21,883 bases of DNA, from NCBI GenBank assembly GCA_001414345.1, contig LLCB01000568.1, positions 1 through 21,883 on the forward strand, in the 5' to 3' direction. Source of the stretch: Hymenoscyphus infarciens (Eukaryota > Ascomycota > Leotiomycetes > Helotiales > Helotiaceae). Below the pieces are notes generated by a model. That model saw only the letters and a program-made list of their open reading frames with translations. It was not told where the DNA came from and did no database searches. This document shows positions 9,581 to 18,884 of this stretch, one piece after another; position 1 is the stretch's first letter; every line of letters begins with the position of its first letter. The translations under genes were made by a program, and so were the position numbers.

Positions 9581-9744
9581 TTTGGAGGTTTTTGGTTTTT
9601 AATTCTAAGTTAGGTTTAAGATGGTTCTTATGAGATGGGAGGTGAAAGTGTTTCATCGATTGGCAACGAAGAGAATGGGTGTTTTTAACTCTGACTGTTG
9701 AGGAAGGAAAGAATTGGGAAAGAAGATTTAGGAAGTGAGGAGGT

Positions 9745-9780
<36 letters not shown>
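9745..9780 (+). repeat. TGA trinucleotide microsatellite, 12 units
   Basis: Twelve perfect TGA units lie about 165 bases upstream of the start of the broken secreted-protein gene. It is a simple-sequence repeat likely to vary in length between strains. Confidence 0.9.
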
Positions 9781-10161
9781 GATGAAACTCCTTCCTTAGA
9801 GAAGATGAAGCTCTATATACTTTTTTCCTTTGAGTTTCTTTCGTTCCGAGTTCTATACTGGAATACTTTCTATAGCTCGTGATGTCAATCCTTTGGTGGA
9901 ACTAAGGTACTTCGCCTAAATCATTCTTTTGGTGGAGTTGTTAATTTGGGAGTTGGTTTTTATAGATTATCTTAGAAGTATTTTAGATAGGCTGAGCTCG
10001 TTAGGGAGAGGAGGGATGGGGTCGTGTCGTGCTATAAGGTGGGGGTGGGAATTCTGAATGAGGAATGCGTATCGCTTCGTTTTTTGGGAGAAACGTTGGG
10101 GGAGCGGGAGTGGGAATCCTTTGAAGAGTGGAAGTAAGGTACACACAGTTTATTAGGGCCT

Positions 10162-10421
10162 GTTTAGCTCGTGCATATCTAGGATATACACCGCCAAAAA
10201 TCATAAGGTAATATATATATATATATAGTAATTCTATATCTACACTAGTGTTTAGTATATATATTTAAAAGTGATATAAATCCCTTATTTAACCAGGTAT
10301 ATCTTAGTATATATATAAAAAGGATATATACTACCAAAAAAAGATTTAGACCTCTAGAGGTGTAAATCTTTATATATATCTTTTCCTGTCTACTGATTTC
10401 GCGTTACGAGACGAGCTAAAC
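10162..10421. mobile_element. MITE-like element with 11-bp terminal inverted repeats
   Basis: GTTTAGCTCGT at 10162-10172 is matched perfectly by its reverse complement at 10411-10421, enclosing 260 bp of AT-rich, RIP-like DNA. A nearly perfect 32-bp palindrome (10340-10371) lies inside. So does a diverged direct repeat, with copies beginning near 10181 (AGGATATACACCGCCAAAAA) and 10321 (AGGATATATACTACC). Normal DNA adjoins on the left. No coding capacity. Target-site duplications are not clear; a TTA sits near both ends but not flush. It could be a degraded non-autonomous DNA transposon. Confidence 0.45.
10340..10371. repeat. 32-bp near-perfect palindrome
   Basis: AAAGATTTA-G-ACCTCT is mirrored by AGAGGT-G-TAAATCTTT around a CTCTAGAG centre, with a single mismatched pair. 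It lies inside the small inverted-repeat element and could extrude as a cruciform. Confidence 0.75.
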
Positions 10422-11125
10422 GATTAGTTAATATATTAAGAAACAATTAATAATATATACTAACTTATACGAGGTTACTATTTAGAGTATCTCGTTAGAT
10501 ATCTATATATATATATTCTATTTTATAGCGTTAAGTAGTAAGTTTAGTAAGTTCTACTAATGAATTATATTATTTAAAAGTATTAGAAGTAGTTTAGTTA
10601 AGTAAATAAAGTCTAGAACGTCTTAAGAGTATAATATATAGAGTCTAGATACTTATCTACGAAAGATTTTATCAATTTGATTATTCTGAGTTGGAGTATA
10701 AGAATAACTTATAGCAAAATCAGGCTCTATAGTATACCTAGACAGAAATGGTTAATATTATAATTAGTGAATAAAGCATACCAGTTCTTCTTCTTTGGAC
10801 TTGGTCGGTGCTACGAGTTCAAAGTTTTGATGTACTATAAGAAGAGGGACACTTTCTTGATGGAAACCCTGTACTAGAAGACATAAATACAGAGCATTAG
10901 GACTCCGCCTAGCGTGCCACACTGTATAAGAGGTGGATAGATCACTTAACTTTAAGGGAGTATAATCTCATATTTCTAGGGATTTGTAGGTAATAAGGAC
11001 ACCGTTCTCCTATCTTCTTCTCTTAAACCACTCCTAAATCATTCCTGAACCCTAGAATTACCTATTCTGTAACGAATCTAGAGACAATTTTTAGTAGTAA
11101 AATACTAACTCCTCCATCTTCTAGC
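10422..11125. other. AT-rich to mixed DNA, no supported gene
   Basis: Positions 10422-10680 are AT-rich with a RIP-like look. From about 10700 CA and TG reappear and composition is mixed. No open frame of note and no recognisable domain. The last 60 bases lead into the start codon of the broken gene at 11126. Confidence 0.5.
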
Positions 11126-12072
11126 ATGGATTCCATTCATGCCACTGCGTAGTAAATTATCCTCGCTCAAGAATTTGGAAATTCGATGTCCACCTCTAGA
11201 GTACGTTGTCTTGAATATCAATGCTTTATTTCTGTCATGGGTGATTTGATCAGGTCGCTCACCCCCAAGTCTGGAGACTCACGTCGTTGAATTCGCTCGA
11301 GAAGTAAGACGTATGGAGCCCGATATCCAAAAACAAGCCGCACCTCGGAGCCTTTTGACCCGGTACTACAACGGCCTCTTAGAAATCTCAGAGACAATAC
11401 TGCGATCAATCCTCCCTTCTTTCAGCTCCACGGAGCAATGGAAGTGGAGGTCTTTGCGAAACGTCTCCCTGAGAGGTTTTTTTTTCAAAGTCCCCTTTAT
11501 TCAGAAGTACCGGTCAATGGAGCCAAAATTCAAATCATAAAGCAGGAGCTTGACGACTCCCTGTCCGCCAGAGGGGTTGACCTGGAATGGACAGATGAGT
11601 CACCACGCCCAGCAACTTTTTTTCGCGGTCATGACTATCGCGTTTCTAAAGAAACAGTGGAGCAATTCAATCCATTAATCAACCGGATAGAGCAAGCCTG
11701 AAAGATCGTTCTTCTACAATCTCGGATCACCCCGACCTAGATGGGCTCCTGGATACTTTCACTTCTCCTCGCACAACCATTCTTATTGAAGTTATTGTCT
11801 TCAAAGAAACTTGGCATTTGCACTTGCTGAGAATAGTATTGTTCGAGAAGGTTCAGAATAATGAGCAGCTCGAGTTTTCGATTCTCCCAAATAACTTTAA
11901 ACAATATGAGTAATTGTTTGAGATTTACGCAGGTAATGAGAAAAGGAAGGATATACACGACCCAGCCTCTCACTTCTTCATGAGAACCGCCTGGGTTGTC
12001 TTGTTTAAGCGATTTCTTCTCTTTGTGACTTACTTGAAAGATTATCTTCGCCGTTATTTCTCAAAATCTTAA
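11126..12072 (+). pseudogene. Broken gene for an unrecognised protein of about 315 residues
   Basis: An ATG at 11126 opens a frame (MDSIHATA) interrupted by TAG-TAA at 11150-11155 and TGA at 11288-11290, but otherwise coding-like to 11701. It includes the clean 137-codon stretch 11291-11698, with segments such as EPFDPVLQRPLRNLRDN and GVDLEWTDESPRPATFF. Just before the stop at 11699 a neighbouring frame takes over (SLKDRSSTISDHPDLDGLLDTF) and continues to a TAA at 12070-12072, with one internal TAA at 11911. The reading is rich in charged and hydrophobic residues in ordinary proportions, unlike random frames here. The family is not recognised. The natural reading is a gene disabled by nonsense changes (TAG and TAA fit RIP; TGA after CGT does not) and one frameshift near 11690-11700. 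An intron rather than a frameshift is possible. Confidence 0.5.
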
Positions 12073-12213
12073 AGTAGTAAAGGGTTCTAACCAAAGACTT
12101 TAATTCTTACTTTTATCTTAGTTCCTCAGACGCTCTTTTAGCTAATTCCACCCACCTTGGAAAGCGGACTAATGAAAGTAGAGGATGGTATAGGGCGGGC
12201 GAGGTTTAGCTAG
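12073..12213. other. Short spacer between the broken gene and the TIR element
   Basis: About 140 bases of normal to AT-rich DNA with no feature. It separates the 3' end of the broken gene from the left inverted repeat at 12214. Confidence 0.5.
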
Positions 12214-12861
12214 AGAGTCTAAGAGCTTGTGGTAATAGCTTTAGTACTAAGCGTGAATTTAGTATATTATATAACTCTCTTTTGTATTAGCTATATTATA
12301 GCTAATTTAAGAGCTCTTACAAAAAGAAGTTTATATCTAAATAGCTCTAATTCTATTCTATATTTCCTAGAAAGAGAGTCTAGATTTGGAGCGTTATTCT
12401 ATAATAAAACAGAATAGAGTAAAAAGTAAGCTCTTTTCTTCTATAGTAATAATTTCTAAGAATACTAATAGTATAAGTAATTTAAGAGCTATTTAAAAAA
12501 TAAGTTTATAGATAGATTGCTCTTAATTAACTCTAACTTTTGTTAGACTAGATTGTTAAAAAGAGGCTTTATTATTAATATATATACTAAAAAAACTAAA
12601 AAAGTATAAAAACTAAATTTAGTTTTAAGAATTTTAAGGATTTTAAGTAGTATAGATAAAACTAGGAGATAGCTAATAGGTATTAAAAGAAAGACTTCTA
12701 TAAGTGAATTAGGTAGTTATCTAGTACTTCTTAGAGAGGTTTTCGATATAAGAGAGTAGTTATTAGAAGATTAATAGCTTAAATTAATATATCAAAACTA
12801 AATTCAAACTCTTAGTACTACAACTTAGTACTAAAGCTATTACAATTATATATTAGACTCT
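12214..12861. mobile_element. RIP-degraded DNA element with 38-bp terminal inverted repeats
   Basis: The 38-base ends 12214-12251 and 12824-12861 are reverse complements at 32 of 38 positions. The match includes AGAGTCTAA at the tip and a perfect 20-base inner part, GTAATAGCTTTAGTACTAAG. Normal DNA adjoins on both sides, and the 648-bp interior is RIP-like. The interior carries a diverged direct duplication (from 12303 and from 12478, both starting TAATTTAAGAGCT, 175 bases apart). No intact coding frame; a 62-codon frame at 12229-12417 is not convincing. Possible TA target sites sit at 12211-12212 and 12862-12863 but are not symmetric. The family is unknown; a non-autonomous DNA transposon is likely. 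Confidence 0.65.
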
Positions 12862-13315
12862 TATAGAAGAGTAGTCGCCACAACTAAGTATTCTTATAAC
12901 TTACTTTTGTATACGGTTTAGAACCTATCACGTGTAAGAAGCATGACATGTACCCGACGACTCTATCTGGGAAAAGATGACTTCATCTGAAATAGCAAGA
13001 GGGAATGGAGTGAACTAGTTCTTCCTATATTATACTTGTTAAGGTGGTATCATTAGATAACGCTTAAGGTGTAAATGTACCGCCGTTCCAAGTATAGGTA
13101 CTAAGACACATGTCTATCAGGTCGGATAATTTCTTCTCACGCAAATCCGCCACGTACTGAAGGAACTCCTATGGATACATACTCAAAATTTCACCATCCT
13201 CTAAATCTAACGATCTTGGTTCGAGTTCTGCCACTGAAATCCCACAAAATACCAAATTTTCCCAGCTACCCTGGCAAAGAAACTGTACATGGATAACTTT
13301 AAACACAGAATTATC
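12862..13315. other. Normal-composition spacer upstream of the 5S gene
   Basis: No coding frame is supported; a minus-strand frame here runs antisense through the 5S gene. The last 30 bases contain CTTTAAAC (about 20 bases before the 5S start), which might serve as the weak TATA-like upstream element of fungal 5S genes. Confidence 0.45.
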
Positions 13316-13434
13316 ACATACGACCACAGACTGAGGAGAAATGGGCATCCCGTCCGCTCTGCCATACACAAGCCTCAGATCGGCAGATTAGTAGTTGGGT
13401 GGGTGACCACCAGCGAATACCTGCTGTTGTATGT
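13316..13434 (+). rRNA. 5S ribosomal RNA
   Basis: This 119-base sequence starts ACATACGACC and ends GTTGTATGT, which pair as helix I. It carries the conserved GGGCATCCCGTCCGCTCT segment and GTAGTTGGGTGGGTGACC followed by ACCAGCGAATACCTG, all typical of filamentous-fungal 5S rRNA. Helix II is intact: CTGAGG at 13331-13336 pairs with CCTCAG at 13373-13378. The internal promoter region needed for TFIIIA and Pol III is present. A run of five Ts begins at the last base of the gene. It stands alone, away from any rDNA unit, as in fungi with dispersed 5S genes. No RIP-like damage is visible, unlike the DNA on both sides, so it is probably functional. Confidence 0.95.
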
Positions 13435-13438
13435 TTTT
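13434..13438 (+). terminator. Pol III T-run terminator of the 5S gene
   Basis: Five Ts follow the helix I strand, and a second run of six Ts lies a few bases downstream as a possible backup. T-runs of this length end Pol III transcription. Confidence 0.8.
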
Positions 13439-15194
13439 GCTTTTTTACATTTTGAAGTCACATTCTCTTTTTCTTGCGGGGAATTTGGTTTTCCTTGATT
13501 TGATGGCTTGGGTATTTATCAAGTGGTCTCTTACACTTCTTATATTTTTGTCAAGCTTTACAAATTTGCTGGCGCTTGGTTTTCTTTTTGTCTTGGTTGT
13601 GGGTATTGAAGTGAGAAACACGGATTTTTCCACGATTAGGAGAGAATTGCTTTTTGTTGTGTTTCTACAGTGAGTGAAATTGAAATAATAGGGATTTATT
13701 TCTCTCTCCTTGGTTCAAAGGTCGGCTGTTGGCTATGTTTCTGGCATTAGATAAGTTATGTGATGTGCGGGGGTTTTAGCGAGAATTAGTAACTCATAGG
13801 TGATGTACAAATACTTTCAAGAAAAGCAGAAAGTTAAATTCAAAGTAAGTCGTACAATGTAAGCGTCAAGAGAGAGGCACCAAAGGCATTTTAAAAGCTA
13901 GTAAGAATCCCAGGCTTTGCTCTACGTACACCCCTCCTCTCTATTATAACAAATTTTTTTAGACTACGAGAAAGTTTAGAGGAATTAAGGAGTCAAGTTC
14001 CCGGTTCTTCTAAACTATCTTAGAAAATAGATATAATTGTCCAAAACAATCTAGCAGGTGTACCTAGAGGAAGGTCTATTTCTACCTTTCACTTAAACCC
14101 CCCCTCCTTCTCCCTCTTCAACACTTATCTCTAATTCTTATATGAACTTTTCAAAAGAAATTAATCTTATAGGATAAGTAGGTAGTGGCTTGAATGTAAT
14201 TCTACTTACCTTACGCCTAAGTCGATACTTTAAAAGACTTCAACTCCTTTTCTATTAGCTCTACGGCCTAGTTACGGTGCTTCTTATTATTAAAATCTAT
14301 AATGAAATCCCACCTCGACAACAAGTTTACTCTCAGTTTCCCCAAGTCTAGCTTCGTCTAGTTGCCTAAGCTGTCTAAGATCAACCCTGTAACCCGGCTC
14401 GACTCAACATTACGGTATGCGGGCGGCGGACCTAGTCCTCACTTTTGATACAGCAATTTGTAATGTTTTGTTTATACCTTAGGAAAATAGAATAGAAGTT
14501 AGTATTAAATCTTATAAAGAGTTAGTTGATTATAAATCTCAGAACGACACTTTATACTTTTAGTTACGGTCTCAGTTATAAACATCTCCTACCTAGCCAA
14601 AGATAGAGGGTCTTTCATTACCACCCCTCAATAGAAGTGCCAAGAACAGCGTTCTCCCAAAAAGCCTAGAACAATTAAATTAGGTTTAAATGTTTCCTCA
14701 ACGTAGTATAAGCCTGCTTTCATGAATGACACGTTTCTTGCTAGATGTGGTGTTAACTATCACTATTTTACTTTCTACATGAAGAACGAATCCAGTACTT
14801 AACCGAAGAACGAGATTGCATTTAAGAAAACAACAAGTTAAACAGTCATTGGATACACCTTGGTCGGTAAAGCTTCTACGCCAAGAGTTACAATCAGTTC
14901 AGTGTCAAGTACTATAAGTAACTTAAAGTGAATCTTTTACCGTTCGCGCGTGTTTTCTTGGATTAAAACTAATCAAGACGAGTCTTGATCAATACGCCCA
15001 AATCTGGCAGAATATACGGAAAATTGCCTGTCAAGAGTATATAAACAGCACGTATAAAGCCAGCCCCCTCAATTCCACGACGGTCAAACCAGTTAAGTCC
15101 TTACATTGTATGAGTAGGCTAGAGCACCTGTACAATTTTACAGCTGTTCTATCTCAGGAATCTGGTCAGATTTCTAGGAAGGGAACTCACTTAC
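13439..15194. other. Gene-free DNA grading into RIP-like DNA, perhaps with gene relics
   Basis: Positions 13439-13870 are T-rich but not RIP-like; an 80-codon hydrophobic frame here reflects the T-richness. From 13870 many CA and TG are lost and stops are frequent. On the minus strand around 14390-14200 two overlapping frames look mildly coding-like (for example RWDFIIDFNNKKHRN and LRQLDEARLGETESK), but no family can be recognised. The 3' part of the P450 relic, with its haem-binding loop, was looked for here and not found. Confidence 0.4.
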
Positions 15195-15652
15195 TTAGAT
15201 GCTAATTCCAGCTCGCATATAACGTATACTATCTACTTCCGCAAAGCGAAAGGGTTAATAGCAAAGTAGATCTAGATATATCGCCTCGTCATGATGAATT
15301 TGCTATATAGGTACCGAGATATCCGTACCGGGTAGAACACCGAATTAGCAATTATCTAGTTTCAAACCATTTAGATAGACAACCTTGATAGGGTATTGGT
15401 AAATAAAGGAGAACAGATATATTATAGGAATCACAAAATAATAAATCAATATAGGTGGAACCATGCCTTTCTTTATAGCATAATTGTCCCAACAGGAGAA
15501 ATTCTCATGGATTCCCAAACAACTAAATCGACGAGCTTGAGTCTATTAACGGAGTTTCGTAACCAGCTACCAGATTCCTCGAAGGCTTTTTTACACTCGT
15601 CACGCAGAGTCTCGACATAGCCGAGTACGGCATCCCGTACGTACTAAAAGTC
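15195..15652 (-). pseudogene. Truncated cytochrome P450 relic (K-helix to PFRF region)
   Basis: Read on the minus strand, 15652-15430 gives GYVETLRDEC, KKAFEESGSW and then ESMRISPVGTIML. This is the J'/K-helix region of a fungal P450, with the invariant ExxR at 15514-15503. After about 90 bases that may be an eroded intron, 15375-15195 gives NGLKL, then GTDISVPI, IHHDEAIYLDLL and PFRFAEVDS. This is the beta-sheet and 'meander' region, with PFRF at 15254-15243. A GTAAGT splice donor follows at 15194-15189. Internal stops (TAG, TAA) and Leu codons at normally Pro positions (CTA for CCA) fit C-to-T change at CpA. The N-terminal half is absent: just upstream lies a 7-bp tandem array. The haem-cysteine exon is not found. 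Family and substrate cannot be told. Confidence 0.8.
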
Positions 15653-15660
15653 GGAAACGA

Positions 15661-15709
15661 CTAAATCGTAAATCGTAAATCGTAAATTATAAATCGTAAA
15701 TCGTAAAGC
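15661..15709 (+). repeat. Heptamer tandem array (GTAAATC)x7
   Basis: Seven consecutive near-identical 7-base units of consensus GTAAATC. It begins immediately beyond the point where the P450 reading is lost and marks the left edge of the long RIP-degraded block. Confidence 0.85.
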
Positions 15710-15739
15710 TTAGATTTTTAAATATATAGCCTTTTAGAG

Positions 15740-15767
15740 CTAAATTATAAATTGTAAATTGTAAATT
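15740..15767 (+). repeat. Second heptamer block (GTAAATT)x4
   Basis: Four 7-base units that differ from the first array mainly by T in place of the final C, as if a C-rich ancestor decayed. A single further unit lies near 15801. Both blocks seem to belong to one decaying minisatellite. Confidence 0.65.
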
Positions 15768-16216
15768 AATAAACGTAGATTTTTTAGAGGCTATTTAGAC
15801 GTAAATCGAAATACTTAAATTAGTAATCTTAAAGCTTAAAGTAAGAGTATTTGTAATTTGTAATATTTAAATTATAATACTTAAATTATAAGGCTTAAAT
15901 CATAAAATTTAAGTATAAGTAGAGGTAGAAAGTAGAAGGTAATATAGTATATATATATCTATTAAATATATATATATATTATAATTACTTAACACTTACT
16001 TTCTATTAATATATACTATCTAGTACTATGCTAAATATAAGTATAATATAACTTTAAATCTATTATCTAAAATATTATAAATTATTAAAAGTAATATATA
16101 TACTTAGTATAAATAATAACGTTATATAAATGTCTAATAAACGAGAGAGGAAAGGAGATAATTGAGACTTTTAATACTATAAGTATAGAGGTAATTTAAC
16201 CTAAGAGTAAGAGATA

Positions 16217-16310
16217 CTAAGCCTAATTAGGTAATTAGTATATAATTAGTAAAGTAGTGCTTAAAGTGCTTAAATAATCTTAAATTATAATTATTTAAGC
16301 ATTTTAGTAA
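16217..16310 (+). repeat. Diverged direct repeat, left copy
   Basis: This roughly 94-base segment begins CTAAGCCTAATTAGG. It aligns along its length with 21650-21743 in the same orientation, sharing the stretches AATTAGTATATAATTA and TTAAATAATCTTAAATTA. Differences include transversions (for example G/C and T/A), so they are not RIP alone. It is either an old repeat pair or two members of one family. Confidence 0.55.
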
Positions 16311-17749
16311 AAAGAGTAAAAGAAGGGGTAAAGGTAGTAAAAAGTAACTAAAAAGTAGTACTAAAATTAAGATATTATAGATAACTCTTCTAGTATCTAT
16401 ACCTAAAGTATCTACTACTATATACTCTTACTTCTTATCTCTCTTCTTATTATATTTGTTATATACGATTCTAACCTTTTTAGTAGTATAAGAGAGTTAA
16501 TTAGTAAAGGTTGTTTAAGAGAGAGTATCTCCTCTCTTTCTCTTTGAATTAAGGCTATTTATAGAAGCGATTATAGTAGTAGATATTATTTTACTTACTA
16601 GTATATTTATAGGTATAAGAGAAGTAAGTAAGAGCGAATTAGAGACTCTCTTATTAAGCTCTTAATTAAGTTTTAATTACTTTTCTTTATTAATTAATTT
16701 AAGCCTACTTTTAGTAATAATAGTATTAATATCTATATATAATTAAGTATTAAGATTCCTTATAATTTACTTATCTATATCCTTACTTCTTATATTACTT
16801 CTAGAACTATCTCTAGAATTATTATCTCTATTATCCTTCTTTTCTAAATAAGTAGTAATAATTATAGAGTAGTCTTCTAGGTATATAGTAATAATTGCTA
16901 ATATCTTTAGAAGATTATCTAATTCTAAATCGTCTACTAATATTACGCTTACTCTAGTACTAGTACTATTCTCTAGTAATAGTATAGGCTTAGTATCTCT
17001 CTCTCTATTCTAAGTATTATCTTTAAGTATAATAGGCTTATTATTAGGTATCTTAATAGGTGTTAAGAGTTAAAGTAGAATTAGTAGCTCTTAGGTATTC
17101 TATAAGAGTATAATAGATTATCTCTTTTTAGAAGATTAGAGCTTATTATTAGTATAGCTATTAAATACTATATATACTTTATAGTACTTTTTATTAGTAG
17201 AATCTTTTAGTAAATTAAAGTATTATATAAGAGCTTATATATTATCTGCCTTCTTATAATCTATAGTACTTAATTACTTAGCTTTTCTCTTTCTAATAGT
17301 AACGTTTATAGTTAGAAAGATGTCTTTTATCTTATTAGTAAGAAGTAGTATATTAATAGGATTCTATCTACTAGGAGTAGGGATTATATAGTAGATATTC
17401 TCTAAGAGCTTAATAGTAAACCTTTTAGTCTATATATTCTAGGGTATTAATTTAAAGTTAAATAGATTCTTAGGGTTACTAGTAGATAAGTAAGGTATCT
17501 AAAATAGAAAGTTATTATTAATTTATACTTTAACTATCTTACTATAGTATACTATAGAAGTATATATAATTATAGAGATACTCTTAGTAGTAGAGAAGTC
17601 CTTAGTACTTATTATATATATATAGATATATAGAGCTACTTAAATATAGATTTTAGTAATAGAGATAGGCTTTAGCGCTTTATAGATTAGAGGAGGAGGA
17701 GCTAGAGAACTTATACTAATTAGTAATATATACTAAATTTAAGAGTACT

Positions 17750-18205
17750 ATTTACTTTTAGCCTTTTTCTTATTAAAGATAAATCTCTTCTTATATACTT
17801 TTACTCTAATTGTTTTAGTCTTATTAAGAGCTTTTATAAAGAAGGATTATCTAGCTTTAGCCTTTTCCTTCTAGATAGCTTACTCTCTAGCTATAGCTAA
17901 TTTATCCTTCTTTTACTTAATAATAAGAGTAGAGTAGTTAGTAGTAGAACGTTTTATAATAGCTTCTTACTTCCTTTTAAACTCTATAATTAACTATTAT
18001 TTCTTCTTCTAGCTATTAGAGCTTTATACTATAGCTTTTATAGAGTAGTCTTTCGCTTTTTATAGATAGTTCTTAATCTTATTATTAGAAGGTAGTTTAC
18101 TTAGTTTCTAAGAAAGCCTAGATATATGATTTTCTAGAGTACTTACTAGGTTTACTAGGAAGTAATAAGAGTATACTTTAAGCTTTAAATTCTTAGAATA
18201 AGGAG
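17750..18205 (-). pseudogene. Possible transposase C-terminal relic, RIP-degraded
   Basis: One minus-strand frame stays plausible for about 150 codons if TAA/TAG are read as mutated CAA/CAG/TGG. It runs from a TPENH-like start near 18140, through NKIKNYL and then EFKRKQEAIIKRSTTNHS, to a Lys/Ala/Arg-rich tail (KEKAKARQSFF, then KKRFIFNKKKAK). The charged, coiled-coil-like tail resembles the C-terminal region of Fot1/pogo-type transposases, but no DDE motif could be read upstream, where another element is inserted. The identification is tentative. Confidence 0.3.
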
Positions 18206-18574
18206 CCTAGACTTCTAAGTATTTAGAAGACTAATATTAAAGTATCTTAGTATGTTTTTAGTATTATAGAGTAGTAGATATAGAGCTTCTAAAAGTATAA
18301 GTAAAAGTAATAGAATAAAAGTAGGAAAATTAAGAGACTATTCTACTTAAACTATATAACCTCTTATATCTTACTTCTTACTTTTAGTACTATTTAGAAG
18401 GCTTTAATATACTATTCTAGTATATATTAAATAATTACTAGTTATATAGTATATTATCCTCTATAAAGGCTAGGACTTTATTTACTATTTTATAAGTATT
18501 TATAAGAGTAGGTATAAGTAAAGCTAGATTAAAGGATATTTTACTCTAAGTAACTACTTAGAGGCTAGCTTAGA

Positions 18575-18600
18575 AACCTTCTTTAGAAACTAAGAAGGTT
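18575..18600. repeat. Perfect 9-bp hairpin AACCTTCTT/AAGAAGGTT
   Basis: The 9-base arms enclose an 8-base loop. It lies 14 bases left of the 270-bp inverted-repeat element, which may reflect its target region. It is unusually perfect for RIP-degraded DNA. Confidence 0.6.
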
Positions 18601-18614
18601 CTAAAAGTAAGTAA

Positions 18615-18884
18615 TTAATACTAAGCTTAATTTATAAATTATTTACTACTATTAATAAAAGTTAGTAAGCTATATACTTAAAATAGTCTAAAAATATAAT
18701 ATTTTAAATTAATTCTTTTATCTTTAATTTAAGTATAGAATAGTGTTATTTATATCTATAAAGCTAACTAGAACTTAATAAACGTAGAATCTATAATATT
18801 ATAATTTTTTAAAGATTTAAGAGTCTAAGATTACTAACTTTTATTAGTAGTAGTAAGTAATTTATAAATTAGGCTTAGTACTAA
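18615..18884. mobile_element. 270-bp MITE-like element with 54-bp inverted repeats
   Basis: The arms 18615-18668 and 18831-18884 are reverse complements at 50 of 54 positions, and all four differences are transitions. The outer ends begin TTA(A/G)TACTAAGC(C/T)TAATTT. The 162-bp centre is AT-rich and noncoding. The structure is that of a miniature inverted-repeat transposon nested in the RIP block. The tip sequence resembles the inner part of the 12214-12861 element (TTTAGTACTAAG) and the start of the 16217 repeat (TACTAAGCCTAATT), so these may be related families. Confidence 0.65.

Noticed and set aside
13209..13232. GGTTCGAGTTC sequence resembling a tRNA T-arm
   Set aside because: The stem does not pair and no acceptor, D-arm or anticodon arm is found at the right distance.
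13169..13369. 66-codon minus-strand frame
   Set aside because: It runs antisense into the 5S rRNA gene, which fully explains the conserved-looking sequence.
13431..13673. 80-codon hydrophobic plus-strand frame resembling a membrane protein
   Set aside because: It starts inside the 5S 3' end and its hydrophobicity comes from T-rich DNA.
15661..15767. Array considered as CRISPR or telomeric repeat
   Set aside because: Units are contiguous 7-mers with no spacers, and the motif is not the fungal TTAGGG telomere repeat.
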